Below, in pieces: positions 33,204 to 42,551 of a DNA stretch of 64,000 bases; positions within the stretch are counted from its first letter, which is position 1, and each line of letters begins with the position of its first letter. The stretch comes from Winogradskyella marincola (GTDB lineage Bacteria > Bacteroidota > Bacteroidia > Flavobacteriales > Flavobacteriaceae), in assembly GCF_029624125.1 (NCBI RefSeq), contig NZ_JARSBN010000001.1, forward strand, positions 637,901 through 701,900, read 5' to 3'. The translations under genes were made by a program, and so were the position numbers. The notes under the pieces are model-generated. The model was not told the origin of the DNA. It searched no databases and worked only from the letters and a program-made list of their open reading frames with translations.

Positions 33204-34709
33204 ATGGCAAATTATTTTAACACATTACCATTAAGAAAACAATTAGAGCAATTAGGAAAATGCAGATTTATGGATGCTTCAGAATTTGAAGATGGCATAG
33301 CTGCATTAAAAGATAAAAAAATAGTCATTGTAGGTTGTGGCGCACAAGGATTAAACCAAGGGTTAAACATGAGAGATTCTGGTTTAGATATTTCTTATGC
33401 TTTACGTCAACAAGCTATTGATGAAAAACGAGCGTCGTACAAAAATGCGACTGATAACGGTTTTAATGTTGGAACCTACGAAGACTTAATCCCAACAGCA
33501 GATTTGGTGTTAAACTTAACACCAGATAAGCAACATACAGATGTAGTTAACCAAGTGATGCCTTTAATGAAAAAAGGCGCAACGTTAAGCTACTCGCATG
33601 GATTTAATATTGTTGAAGAAGGCACACAAATCCGTAAAGATATTACGGTAATTATGGTCGCGCCAAAATGTCCAGGAACCGAAGTACGTGAAGAATACAA
33701 ACGTGGTTTTGGTGTGCCAACATTAATTGCTGTGCATCCAGAAAATGATCCAGAAAATAAAGGTTGGGCACAAGCAAAAGCTTACGCAGTTGCAACTGGT
33801 GGCAATAGAGCAGGTGTTTTAGAATCGTCTTTTGTGGCAGAGGTGAAATCTGATTTAATGGGTGAGCAAACCATTTTATGTGGCTTATTGCAAACTGGCG
33901 CAATCTTGTCTTTTGACAAAATGGTTGCCGAAGGAATTGATGCTGGCTATGCAGCAAAATTAATTCAGTTTGGTTGGGAAACTATTACTGAAGCTTTAAA
34001 ACATGGAGGAATTACAAATATGATGGATAGATTATCAAATCCTTCAAAAATTAAAGCTTTTGAATTGTCTGAAGAATTAAAAACCATCATGCGTCCGTTA
34101 TTCGAAAAACATATGGACGATATCATTTCTGGTCATTTCTCAAAAACTATGATGGAAGATTGGACTAATGATGATGTTAACCTATTAAAATGGCGAGCAG
34201 CAACTGGCGAAACTGCTTTTGAAAAAACCGAATTAACTTCAGACCATATTACAGAACAAGAGTATTTTGATCATGGTGTGCTGTTAGTCGCATTTGTAAA
34301 ATCTGGAGTAGAACTCGCTTTTGAAACAATGGTAAGCGCAGGAATAATCGAAGATTCTGCTTACTACGAATCGTTACACGAGTTGCCATTAATAGCAAAT
34401 ACTATTGCGAGAAAGAAGTTATTTGAAATGAATCGTGTCATTTCTGATACTGCCGAATATGGTTGCTATTTATTTGATCATGCGTGTAAACCTTTACTAG
34501 CAGATTTTATGAAAACGATAAATACTTCAGTAATAGGAAAGTCATTTTCAACTAAAACAGGTGTTGGTAATATCGAATTAATCAAAGTGAATGACGCTAT
34601 TAGAAATCATCCTATTGAAACTATTGGTAAACGTCTTCGTGCCGCAATGACTGCAATGAAAGTGATAAAAACAGAAGAAACTAAAACTCGAGATTCTGTC
34701 CTAGCCTAA
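33204..34709 (+). CDS. ilvC: ketol-acid reductoisomerase, class II
   Basis: The enzyme isomerises and reduces acetolactate or acetohydroxybutyrate with NADPH and Mg2+. At 501 residues it is the long class II form, with two C-terminal knotted domains instead of one. Seen are the Rossmann motif [18 protein letters not shown] (about 44-61), the coenzyme loop [14 protein letters not shown], and metal ligands in [10 protein letters not shown] and the later repeated domain. Its stop overlaps the ilvA start as TAATG. Confidence 0.95.
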   Translation: MANYFNTLPLRKQLEQLGKCRFMDASEFEDGIAALKDKKIVIVGCGAQGLNQGLNMRDSGLDISYALRQQAIDEKRASYKNATDNGFNVGTYEDLIPTADLVLNLTPDKQHTDVVNQVMPLMKKGATLSYSHGFNIVEEGTQIRKDITVIMVAPKCPGTEVREEYKRGFGVPTLIAVHPENDPENKGWAQAKAYAVATGGNRAGVLESSFVAEVKSDLMGEQTILCGLLQTGAILSFDKMVAEGIDAGYAAKLIQFGWETITEALKHGGITNMMDRLSNPSKIKAFELSEELKTIMRPLFEKHMDDIISGHFSKTMMEDWTNDDVNLLKWRAATGETAFEKTELTSDHITEQEYFDHGVLLVAFVKSGVELAFETMVSAGIIEDSAYYESLHELPLIANTIARKKLFEMNRVISDTAEYGCYLFDHACKPLLADFMKTINTSVIGKSFSTKTGVGNIELIKVNDAIRNHPIETIGKRLRAAMTAMKVIKTEETKTRDSVLA

Positions 34710-35974
34710 TGGAAACACGCACCACATACAAACCATCTTTAAAATCTGTAGAACAAGCCGCAAGTCGACTTGAAGGTATTGCTTCCGTGACACCACTCAT
34801 TAACAACATGCAACATTCAAAAAAATATGAGTGCAACATCATGTTTAAAAGAGAAGATTTACAAGAAGTACGCTCGTATAAAATCAGAGGAGCTTATAAT
34901 AAAATAGCATCTTTAACAGATACCGAAATTGAAAATGGTATTGTGTGCGCCAGTGCTGGTAATCATGCCCAAGGTGTCGCATTATCCTGCAAAATTTTGA
35001 AGATTAAAGGCACCATTTTTATGCCTTCACCAACACCTAACCAAAAAATAGAACAGGTAAAAATGTTTGGTGAGAACTATATTGATGTCATTTTATTTGG
35101 CGATAGTTTTGACGATGCCTACCATGCTGCTATGAAACAATGTGAGGAATTGAGCAAAACCTTTATTCATCCCTTTAATGACAAAAAAGTCATAGAAGGT
35201 CAGGCTACCGTTGGATTAGAAATTATTGACCAAACTAAAACACATCCAATCCATTATGTCTTTGTTCCTATTGGAGGTGGTGGACTTTCTGCTGGATTAT
35301 CTTCAGTTTTTAAAGAACTCTCACCACAAACTAAAATCATTGGCGTAGAACCAAAAGGAGCACCTTCAATGTCTACTTCAATAAAGAATAATAGAAATAC
35401 AGAACTCAATCACATAGAAAATTTTGTTGATGGTGCTGCAGTAAAACGTGTTGGAGATTTAACTTTTGAAATCTGTAAAGAAACGCTTCATGATGTAATT
35501 ATTGTAGATGAAGGTAAAATCTGTCAAACTATCTTAGAGTTATACAACAAGGAAGCTATTGTTGCTGAACCTGCAGGCGCACTAAGCATTGCTGCGTTAG
35601 ACACTTATGCAAATGAAATAAAAGGCAAAAATGTAGTATGTATTATTAGCGGCAGTAATAACGACATAACACGTACTGCCGAAATAAAAGAACGCGCACT
35701 ACTCTATTCTAACCTAAAACACTATTTTATTGTGAAGTTTCCGCAACGCGCTGGAGCTTTAAAAGAATTTGTTGTTGAAATCTTAGGACCAAACGATGAT
35801 ATCGCTCATTTTGAATACACAAAAAAATCCAACAGAGATACAGGTTCCGCAGTTGTTGGCATAGAGTTAAAATCGCCTGAAGATTTAGAACCCTTAATCA
35901 CCAAAATGAAACTTCATAAATTCTACGGAGATTATCTAAATAACAAGCCCGATTTATTTCAATTTTTAATATAA
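34709..35974 (+). CDS. ilvA: threonine ammonia-lyase (threonine deaminase)
   Basis: A 421-residue PLP enzyme converting threonine to 2-oxobutyrate, the entry to isoleucine. The PLP lysine is Lys58 in VRSYKIRGAYNK, and the phosphate loop GGGGL is near residue 190. One C-terminal ACT-like regulatory domain (about 340-421; HYFIVKFPQRAGALKEFVVE) is present, so this is the shorter biosynthetic form that should be inhibited by isoleucine. It links the ilv half to the thr half of the operon. Confidence 0.93.
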   Translation: METRTTYKPSLKSVEQAASRLEGIASVTPLINNMQHSKKYECNIMFKREDLQEVRSYKIRGAYNKIASLTDTEIENGIVCASAGNHAQGVALSCKILKIKGTIFMPSPTPNQKIEQVKMFGENYIDVILFGDSFDDAYHAAMKQCEELSKTFIHPFNDKKVIEGQATVGLEIIDQTKTHPIHYVFVPIGGGGLSAGLSSVFKELSPQTKIIGVEPKGAPSMSTSIKNNRNTELNHIENFVDGAAVKRVGDLTFEICKETLHDVIIVDEGKICQTILELYNKEAIVAEPAGALSIAALDTYANEIKGKNVVCIISGSNNDITRTAEIKERALLYSNLKHYFIVKFPQRAGALKEFVVEILGPNDDIAHFEYTKKSNRDTGSAVVGIELKSPEDLEPLITKMKLHKFYGDYLNNKPDLFQFLI

Positions 35975-35994
35975 TTGTTAAAAAAGAACAATAG

Positions 35995-38442
35995 ATGAAA
36001 GTCCTTAAGTTCGGTGGCACTTCAGTTGCCAACGCAGAAAACATATCAAAGGTTATAAAGATTCTAGAAAGTGAATCTAAAAAAAATAAGATTGCAGTTG
36101 TTGTTTCAGCTTTAGGAGGCACAACAGACATGCTTATTGAAGCCGGAAATCTTGCTACAAACAAAGATGAGAAGTACATAGAAGTGTTTCAAAATATTGT
36201 CAATCGCCACATTAACACTGTTGAAGAATTAATTGACAACAAAAACAAACAAGCAGTCTTAAATGAAGTTAACACCAAGCTTGAAGAATTAAAACAAATT
36301 CTTCAAGGGCTTTATCTTATCAACGAATTTTCTAACAAAACCATTGATAAAATTGTAAGTTTTGGCGAACTGCTATCTTCTTACATCATTTCCGAAGCAT
36401 TACAACAAACTGTAAAAAACGCTTCTTTAAAAGACAGTAGAGAACTGATTTTAACAGACTCTACATTCACTAATGCAACTGTAAAAATCAAGGAAACCAC
36501 AACTAATATTTCTTCATTTTTCAAAAAGAATAAAGATAAAATTGTTGTGCTGCCAGGTTTTGTTTCCAGAAATAAAAACAACGAAACCACAACATTAGGA
36601 AGAGGTGGCTCTGACTACACAGCAGCCTTAATTGCCTCAGCTGTTAAAGCAGATGTATTAGAAATTTGGACTGATGTTAGCGGCATGTACACTGCAAATC
36701 CTAAACTAGTAAAACAAGCATTTCCGATAGAAGAAATCTCATATCAGGAAGCCATGGAATTGTCACACTTTGGAGCGAAAGTACTGTATCCACCTACTGT
36801 TCATCCAGCCTTACAAAAAAAAATTCCGATTCTCATAAAGAATACGTTTTCACCAGATGAAAAAGGCACTTTAATCACAAAAAAAGGCAAAGACAAAAAG
36901 CAACCGGTTAAAGGTATAAGTCATATTGAAAACATAGCTTTATTGACTTTAGAAGGTAATGGTATGGTTGGTGTTCCTGGATTTTCTAAGCGTTTATTTT
37001 CTGCGCTATCAAGAAACAACATCAATGTGGTTTTAATTACCCAAGCGTCATCAGAACATTCTATTTGTGTTGGTATTTTTAGCTCTGAATCTAAAAAGGC
37101 AAAACACGTTGTGGATGAAGAATTTGTTTACGAAATTTCTAAAAAGAAAATAAAGCCTTTACTCATTGAAGATAGCCTAGCCATTGTTGCTGTTGTTGGA
37201 GATAACATGAAAAATCACCAAGGTATTAGTGGCAGAATGTTTAGAGCTCTAGGCAACAACAATGTTAATGTTAGAGCTATTGCTCAAGGCGCTTCTGAGC
37301 GAAACATTTCAGCCGTTATTTCTCACAAAGACATAAAAAAAGCACTCACAGCATTACACAATCGCTTTTTTGAAAAACAAATTAAAACACTCAATCTCTT
37401 TATTGTCGGTGTTGGAAATGTTGGTGGTATTTTGTTGAATCAAATCAAAAAACAACAAGATTATCTTAACGAAAATCTTCTACTTAATGTTAGAGTTGTT
37501 GGTATAAGCAACTCAAAAAAAATGATTTTTGAAGAAGAAGGCATTAACCTAAACACTTGGAACGAGCAATTACAAAAAGGCAAAAAACAATCTCATAAAT
37601 TATTTTTTGACACTATAAAAGAACTTAACCTCAGTAATAGCATTTTTATTGACGTTACAGCAAACGAAGACGTTGCAAAAACTTACAAAAATTATTTAAG
37701 AGAAAGTATTTCGGTTATCGCTTGCAACAAAATTGCCTGTTCTTCTAAATATTCAGATTATAAAGAACTGAAGGATTTATCAAGAAAATATAATGCTTCA
37801 TTTTTATTCGAAACTAATGTTGGTGCAGGTTTACCAGTAATCAACACATTAAACAACCTTATTAACTCAGGTGACAAGGTGACTTCTATTCAAGCTGTTT
37901 TATCTGGAAGCCTAAACTTCATATTCAACAATTTTAATGATACTAGTAGTTTTCATGACATCGTAAAACAAGCCCAAGCAGAAGGCTACACAGAGCCCGA
38001 CCCAAGAATAGATCTTAGTGGTGTAGATGTTGCCAGAAAGATATTAATTCTAGCCAGAGAAGCTGGCTACAAGCTCGATTTAAAAGATATTAAAAACCAA
38101 TCGTTTTTACCTAAAGAAAGCTTAGAAGCTAAGACTGTTGATGATTTCTACAACACCTTAAAAACTGAAGAGTCACACTTTAGCGAACTATATAAATCAG
38201 CACAAAACAACGACTCCCAACTAAAATACGTTGCTGAATTTAACAACGGAAAGGCAAGTGTTGGATTAAAAGAGATTGACAAAGAACATCCTTTTTACAA
38301 CCTAAAAGGAAAAGATAATATTGTATTATTCTTCACAGAACGATACACAGAACAACCATTAATTATAAAAGGTGCTGGTGCTGGCGCAGAAGTTACAGCC
38401 TCTGGTTTATTTGGAGATATTATTACTTTAGGAAGAAATTAA
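35995..38442 (+). CDS. thrA: bifunctional aspartokinase / homoserine dehydrogenase
   Basis: An 815-residue fusion. The aspartokinase part (about 1-300) starts KVLKFGGTSVANAENI and contains GRGGSDYTAALIA. Two ACT domains follow (about 305-455; VPGFSKRLFSALSRNNINVV and GRMFRALGNNNVNVRAIAQG). The homoserine dehydrogenase part (about 460-815) has the NAD(P) motif VGVGNVGGILLNQI and ends GAGAGAEVTASGLFGDI. It makes aspartyl phosphate and later reduces the semialdehyde to homoserine; the intermediate reductase gene is not in this window. Threonine feedback is expected from the ACT domains. Confidence 0.95.
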   Translation: MKVLKFGGTSVANAENISKVIKILESESKKNKIAVVVSALGGTTDMLIEAGNLATNKDEKYIEVFQNIVNRHINTVEELIDNKNKQAVLNEVNTKLEELKQILQGLYLINEFSNKTIDKIVSFGELLSSYIISEALQQTVKNASLKDSRELILTDSTFTNATVKIKETTTNISSFFKKNKDKIVVLPGFVSRNKNNETTTLGRGGSDYTAALIASAVKADVLEIWTDVSGMYTANPKLVKQAFPIEEISYQEAMELSHFGAKVLYPPTVHPALQKKIPILIKNTFSPDEKGTLITKKGKDKKQPVKGISHIENIALLTLEGNGMVGVPGFSKRLFSALSRNNINVVLITQASSEHSICVGIFSSESKKAKHVVDEEFVYEISKKKIKPLLIEDSLAIVAVVGDNMKNHQGISGRMFRALGNNNVNVRAIAQGASERNISAVISHKDIKKALTALHNRFFEKQIKTLNLFIVGVGNVGGILLNQIKKQQDYLNENLLLNVRVVGISNSKKMIFEEEGINLNTWNEQLQKGKKQSHKLFFDTIKELNLSNSIFIDVTANEDVAKTYKNYLRESISVIACNKIACSSKYSDYKELKDLSRKYNASFLFETNVGAGLPVINTLNNLINSGDKVTSIQAVLSGSLNFIFNNFNDTSSFHDIVKQAQAEGYTEPDPRIDLSGVDVARKILILAREAGYKLDLKDIKNQSFLPKESLEAKTVDDFYNTLKTEESHFSELYKSAQNNDSQLKYVAEFNNGKASVGLKEIDKEHPFYNLKGKDNIVLFFTERYTEQPLIIKGAGAGAEVTASGLFGDIITLGRN

Positions 38443-38448
38443 AAAATC

Positions 38449-39369
38449 ATGAATCAAATTAAAGTGTTTTCACCTGCAACAGTTGCCAATGTATCGTGTG
38501 GTTACGACGCTATGGGCTTTGCATTAGAAACTTTAGGAGACGACATGATTTTTACTAAAACAAACAGCAAAGATGTTGTCATTTCTAAAATCGAAGGTGC
38601 TATTCTCCCATATGAAGCCAATAAAAATGTTGCTGGAGTTGTTGCTCTACTCATGCTTAAAGACAGTAAAGCCAACTTCGGATTAGACATTCAAATTTTT
38701 AAAAACTTTAAGCCTGGTAGCGGATTAGGAAGTAGTGCTGCAAGTGCTTCAGGTACTGCTTTTGCTGTAAATCAGTTATTAGGTAATAAATATTCAAATT
38801 TAGAATTAACCCTTTTTGCCATGCAAGGCGAAGTAGCCGCTTGTGGATCTGCCATTGCAGACAATGTTGCAGCAGCAATTTACGGAGGCTTTATTCTGGT
38901 TAAAAACTACGAACCTCTAGACATTGTTAGCATACCAACTCCTACAAATTTGGTTGCTACAATTATCCATCCTCAAATTGAAATTAAAACTGAAGATGCG
39001 CGCAAAGTTGTACCAACACAAATCGATTTAAAAACAGCCATTACACAATGGTCTAATGTTGGTGGATTAATCAGCGGTTTACACAGCAATGACTTTGATT
39101 TAATTGGTCGTTCTTTGGTTGATTTGGTAGCAGAACCTAACCGAAAAAAATTAATTCCACATTTTGACGATGTTAAACAATCTGCAATTGCTGCAGGTGC
39201 TTTGGGAGCTGGCATTTCTGGCTCTGGACCATCAATTTTCGCACTAAGTAAAAATCTTAAAACTGCCCAAAAAGTTGAAACAGCAATGGATGCCGTTTAT
39301 AAAAATTCTGGCATAGATTATAGCACTTACGTATCTCATATAAGTAAAACTGGAACACGAATTCAATGA
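38449..39369 (+). CDS. thrB: homoserine kinase
   Basis: A 306-residue GHMP kinase phosphorylating homoserine. It has the N-terminal FSPATVANVSCGYDAMGFAL (5-24), the ATP loop KPGSGLGSSAASASG (about 86-100) and the C-terminal GAGISGSGPSIFAL. It starts six bases after thrA and its stop overlaps thrC as ATGA. The conserved residues and neighbours separate it from other GHMP kinases. Confidence 0.95.
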   Translation: MNQIKVFSPATVANVSCGYDAMGFALETLGDDMIFTKTNSKDVVISKIEGAILPYEANKNVAGVVALLMLKDSKANFGLDIQIFKNFKPGSGLGSSAASASGTAFAVNQLLGNKYSNLELTLFAMQGEVAACGSAIADNVAAAIYGGFILVKNYEPLDIVSIPTPTNLVATIIHPQIEIKTEDARKVVPTQIDLKTAITQWSNVGGLISGLHSNDFDLIGRSLVDLVAEPNRKKLIPHFDDVKQSAIAAGALGAGISGSGPSIFALSKNLKTAQKVETAMDAVYKNSGIDYSTYVSHISKTGTRIQ

Positions 39370-40670
39370 CATATTTTAGCTTAAACCATAACGCACCAGA
39401 AGTTACATTTGAAGAAGCTGTTGTTAGAGGATTAGCACCTGATAAGGGTTTATATTTTCCAAAGACAATTCAACAATTACCAGATTCTTTCTTTCAAAAT
39501 ATTGAAAACCTAAGCCATGTTGACATTGCTTTTGAAGCCATAAAACAATTTGTTGGAGATGAAATTCATGAAGAAGATTTAAAATCTATTCTAAAAGATG
39601 TTTTAAGTTTTGATTTTCCACTAGTTAAAATTGATAAAAACATAGCTTCATTAGAATTGTACCATGGACCAACTATGGCATTTAAAGATGTTGGAGCGCG
39701 TTTTATGGCACGTTGCCTTGGTTATTTCAACAGCAAAAACAAAAACACAAATAAGGTTACGGTTTTAGTAGCCACTTCTGGAGATACAGGTGGAGCTGTA
39801 GCTAGTGGTTTTTTAGGTGTAGATGGTGTAGATGTTGTCATCTTATACCCAAGCGGAAAGGTTAGCGATATACAAGAAAAACAACTTACAACGCTTGGCC
39901 AAAATATTACAGCACTTGAAGTTGATGGCGTTTTTGATGATTGTCAAGACATGGTTAAAACAGCATTTTTAGATGAAGATTTAAAAACAGCCAGAACACT
40001 TACCTCAGCAAACTCCATAAATATTGCCAGATGGCTACCACAAATGTTTTACTATTTATTTGCCTACAAAACATTAAAACAAAAAGACAAAAAACTAGTC
40101 TTCTCGGTGCCAAGCGGTAATTATGGCAATATTTGTGCTGGCATGATGGCGCAAAAATTAGGCTTACCTACCCATCATTTTGTTACAGGCACCAATGCAA
40201 ATAACATAGTACCTGAATACTTAAAAACAGGCAACTACTTTACTAAAGCCTCAGTGGCTACAATTAGCAATGCTATGGATGTTGGTGCACCAAGTAATTT
40301 CATAAGGATTGAAGCACTTCACAATAACAATTTTGCGCAATTGCAATCTAATCTTTCCGGTTATAGCTACACAGATTCTGAAACTATTGAAGCCATAAAG
40401 TTTTTAAAAACAGAGCACAATTATACAGCTGACCCTCATGGAGCCATTGGCTATTTGGCACTTAGAAAATATCTTGAAAATAAAACCGGCTTACAAGGTG
40501 TCTTTTTAGAAACAGCACATCCAATAAAATTCTTACCTGTAATGCCTAAGTCAATTGCAGATTCAATGGAAACTCCACAACAGATTAAATCTATTTTGCA
40601 TAAAGAAAAGAAGAGTATCAAGATTTCTAGCTACAACCAACTAAAACATTTTCTTTTAAACAACCCTTAA
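39366..40670 (+). CDS. thrC: threonine synthase
   Basis: A 434-residue PLP enzyme turning O-phosphohomoserine into threonine. The PLP lysine is Lys107 in PTMAFKDVGARFMA, the phosphate-binding loop is VATSGDTGGAVASG (about 136-149) and SVPSGNYGNICAG lies near 245. It is the last gene of the nine-gene operon; the 147 bases that follow contain no strong terminator on the plus strand. Confidence 0.95.
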   Translation: MTYFSLNHNAPEVTFEEAVVRGLAPDKGLYFPKTIQQLPDSFFQNIENLSHVDIAFEAIKQFVGDEIHEEDLKSILKDVLSFDFPLVKIDKNIASLELYHGPTMAFKDVGARFMARCLGYFNSKNKNTNKVTVLVATSGDTGGAVASGFLGVDGVDVVILYPSGKVSDIQEKQLTTLGQNITALEVDGVFDDCQDMVKTAFLDEDLKTARTLTSANSINIARWLPQMFYYLFAYKTLKQKDKKLVFSVPSGNYGNICAGMMAQKLGLPTHHFVTGTNANNIVPEYLKTGNYFTKASVATISNAMDVGAPSNFIRIEALHNNNFAQLQSNLSGYSYTDSETIEAIKFLKTEHNYTADPHGAIGYLALRKYLENKTGLQGVFLETAHPIKFLPVMPKSIADSMETPQQIKSILHKEKKSIKISSYNQLKHFLLNNP

Positions 40671-40698
40671 CTATTTAAATTCATTTTTAAAATTACAA

Positions 40699-40770
40699 AC
40701 CCTTTAATTTTTAGGGTTAAAAAATGATTTTATCATAATTATACATATTCACCCCTGAAATTTTAAGGGT
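40699..40770 (+). promoter_or_regulatory. paired ACCC...GGGT dyads upstream of the P-II/amtB genes
   Basis: Two similar imperfect palindromes, ACCCTTTAATTTTTAGGGT (40699-40717) and ACCCCTGAAATTTTAAGGGT (40751-40770), start 52 bp apart, about five helical turns. The second ends 17 bases before the -7 box. This suggests two sites for one dimeric regulator, possibly of nitrogen genes. Confidence 0.5.
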
Positions 40771-40787
40771 TATATTTTTATTTATTA

Positions 40788-40795
40788 TAAATTTG
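40788..40795 (+). promoter_or_regulatory. -7 promoter box of the P-II/amtB operon
   Basis: TAAATTTG is a full TAnnTTTG match 22 bases before the P-II start codon. No TTTG is seen at -33, in keeping with a promoter that needs an activator at the adjacent dyad. Confidence 0.6.
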
Positions 40796-40817
40796 AGGGA
40801 AATCAAAATTTATTTCA

Positions 40818-41156
40818 ATGAAAAAAGTTGAAGCCATTATTAGAAAATCTAAATTTTCGGCTGTAAAAAGCGCACTGCATAATGTTGGTGTTAATTTCTT
40901 CTCTTATTGGGACGTTACAGGTCTTGGCAACGAAAAAGAAGGCCATGTCTACAGAGGTGTTTCCTATAGCACCAGCGACATACAAAGACGCTACTTATCT
41001 ATTGTAGTTAATGACGATTTTGAAGAAGTTACTATTAAAGCCATTTTAGAAGCCGCTTCAACTGGCGAAGTTGGTGACGGTAAAATTTTTGTATCTGACA
41101 TCAAGGAATGCTACAGAATACGAACAGGAGAAAAAGGTGGTCAAACTTTAAACTAA
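40818..41156 (+). CDS. P-II family nitrogen regulator
   Basis: A 112-residue trimeric signalling protein that reads ATP/ADP and 2-oxoglutarate. Pairing with amtB (four bases downstream) indicates a GlnK-like role: blocking the ammonium channel when nitrogen is plentiful. The B-loop and C-loop are clear (TGEVGDGKIFV, about 82-92; YRIRTGEKG, about 100-108). The T-loop (about 40-58, EGHVYRGVSYSTSDIQRR) keeps the Tyr at position 50 equivalent to the uridylylated Tyr51 of E. coli, but is about two residues shorter. Whether it is modified is unknown; no uridylyltransferase gene is nearby. Confidence 0.92.
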   Translation: MKKVEAIIRKSKFSAVKSALHNVGVNFFSYWDVTGLGNEKEGHVYRGVSYSTSDIQRRYLSIVVNDDFEEVTIKAILEAASTGEVGDGKIFVSDIKECYRIRTGEKGGQTLN

Positions 41157-41160
41157 AAAA

Positions 41161-42456
41161 ATGGAATTATTTACTACAAACAATGTTTGGATGATGATTT
41201 GCACTGCCCTAGTCTTCTTTATGCATCTTGGGTTTGCTTTCTTAGAAATAGGATTAACACGTCAAAAAAACACTTTAAACATATTATTTAAAAACATATT
41301 CATCATTACTGTTGGTCTGCTACTCTACTATTTAGTAGGCTTCAACTTAATGTATCCTGGAGAGTTTAATGGTTTTATTGGATTTTCTGGTTTCGGACTA
41401 GATGCACCATTAACAGATTCCGGCACTTTAGACTTAACCTACAATGAAGGCTATACGTATTGGACAGACTTTCTATTTCAAGGTATGTTTGCAGCAACTG
41501 CAGCTACTATAGTTTCTGGAGCTGTTGCAGAACGTATTAAGATCGGTCCTTTTATGGTTTTTGCAGTTTTATATGTAGGTTTAATTTACCCTATAGCTGG
41601 TTCTTGGAAATGGGGAGGCGGATTTTTAGACAAGCTTGGGTTCTACGACTTTGCGGGCTCAACACTTGTACACTCTGTTGGTGGTTGGGCTGCATTAGTA
41701 GCCGTATGTTTATTAGGAGCAAGAATCGGAAAACTTAAAGAAGGAAAACTACAAGCTATACCTGGCCACAACATACCAATCGCTACAGCAGGAGTATTAA
41801 TTCTATGGTTAGGCTGGTTTGGATTTAACGGTGGCTCTGTACTTTCTGCTGATCCGGAAGCGACATCATTAACACTTGTAACTACTTGTCTTGCCGCAGC
41901 TGCAGGAGGTGTTTTTTCTGCCATAACCTCAACAATTATGTTCAAAAATCTTGACCTTACTATGTTTTTGAACGGTATACTTGGCGGACTAGTTGGCATC
42001 ACAGCAGGAGCTGATGTTATGAGTCCAACAGACGCTATTATAATTGGTGCCGTCTCAGGAACTATTATTGTACTGGCTGTTAGTTTTATTGACAAACTTA
42101 AACTGGACGACCCAGTTGGAGCTATAGCTGTACATCTTGTATGCGGTATTTGGGGAACTTTAGCGGTTGGAATTTTTGGTTTTAAACCATTAACTAATGA
42201 GGCAGGTGATTTTTTAAACGCAAATGGCAATGTAGTAGCTTCTGCACTAGATGCTGCTAACGAACTATCATTTTTACCTCAACTTTATGGCGTACTAGCT
42301 TATGCAGCCATCTGCCTGACGTCTTCGTTTTTAATCATTTTTACATTAAAGAAAACTGTAGGCATTAGAGTTTCTGAACTTGAAGAATTAGAAGGCTTAG
42401 ATGCACACGAACACGGCATGAACGCTTACCCAGACTTTAGACTAAACGAGCATTAA
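41161..42456 (+). CDS. amtB: ammonium transporter
   Basis: A 431-residue inner-membrane channel with about eleven helices and no cleavable signal peptide. Family features include FMHLGFAFLEIG near the N-terminus (19-30), the conserved DFLFQGMFAATAATIVSG (about 101-118), GGWAALVAVCLLGAR, and the pore His region HLVCGIWGTLAVG (about 324-336). It transports NH3 after deprotonation of ammonium and forms trimers gated by the P-II protein encoded just upstream. The pair is conserved across bacteria. A bidirectional terminator follows. Confidence 0.95.
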   Translation: MELFTTNNVWMMICTALVFFMHLGFAFLEIGLTRQKNTLNILFKNIFIITVGLLLYYLVGFNLMYPGEFNGFIGFSGFGLDAPLTDSGTLDLTYNEGYTYWTDFLFQGMFAATAATIVSGAVAERIKIGPFMVFAVLYVGLIYPIAGSWKWGGGFLDKLGFYDFAGSTLVHSVGGWAALVAVCLLGARIGKLKEGKLQAIPGHNIPIATAGVLILWLGWFGFNGGSVLSADPEATSLTLVTTCLAAAAGGVFSAITSTIMFKNLDLTMFLNGILGGLVGITAGADVMSPTDAIIIGAVSGTIIVLAVSFIDKLKLDDPVGAIAVHLVCGIWGTLAVGIFGFKPLTNEAGDFLNANGNVVASALDAANELSFLPQLYGVLAYAAICLTSSFLIIFTLKKTVGIRVSELEELEGLDAHEHGMNAYPDFRLNEH

Positions 42457-42490
42457 ATATTATATACTTTGTTTTTAATTTAAATTGTGA

Positions 42491-42526
42491 AAAACACCCT
42501 CTAAACATAACATTAGAGGGTGTTTT
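42491..42526. terminator. bidirectional terminator between amtB and ppc
   Basis: A perfect 14-bp stem AAAACACCCTCTAA (42491-42504) with TTAGAGGGTGTTTT (42513-42526) and an 8-base loop, between two converging genes. Confidence 0.92.
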
Positions 42527-42551
42527 ATTTTACTTCGTTTTCAAAAATCTA

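Noticed and set aside
40698-40771. Terminators after thrC
   Set aside because: The hairpins are weak and lack U-tracts on the plus strand; their similarity and spacing fit operator sites better.
41643-42230. 195-codon frame antisense to amtB
   Set aside because: A shadow of the membrane-helix codons of amtB; Pro/Ala/Ser-rich without domain features.
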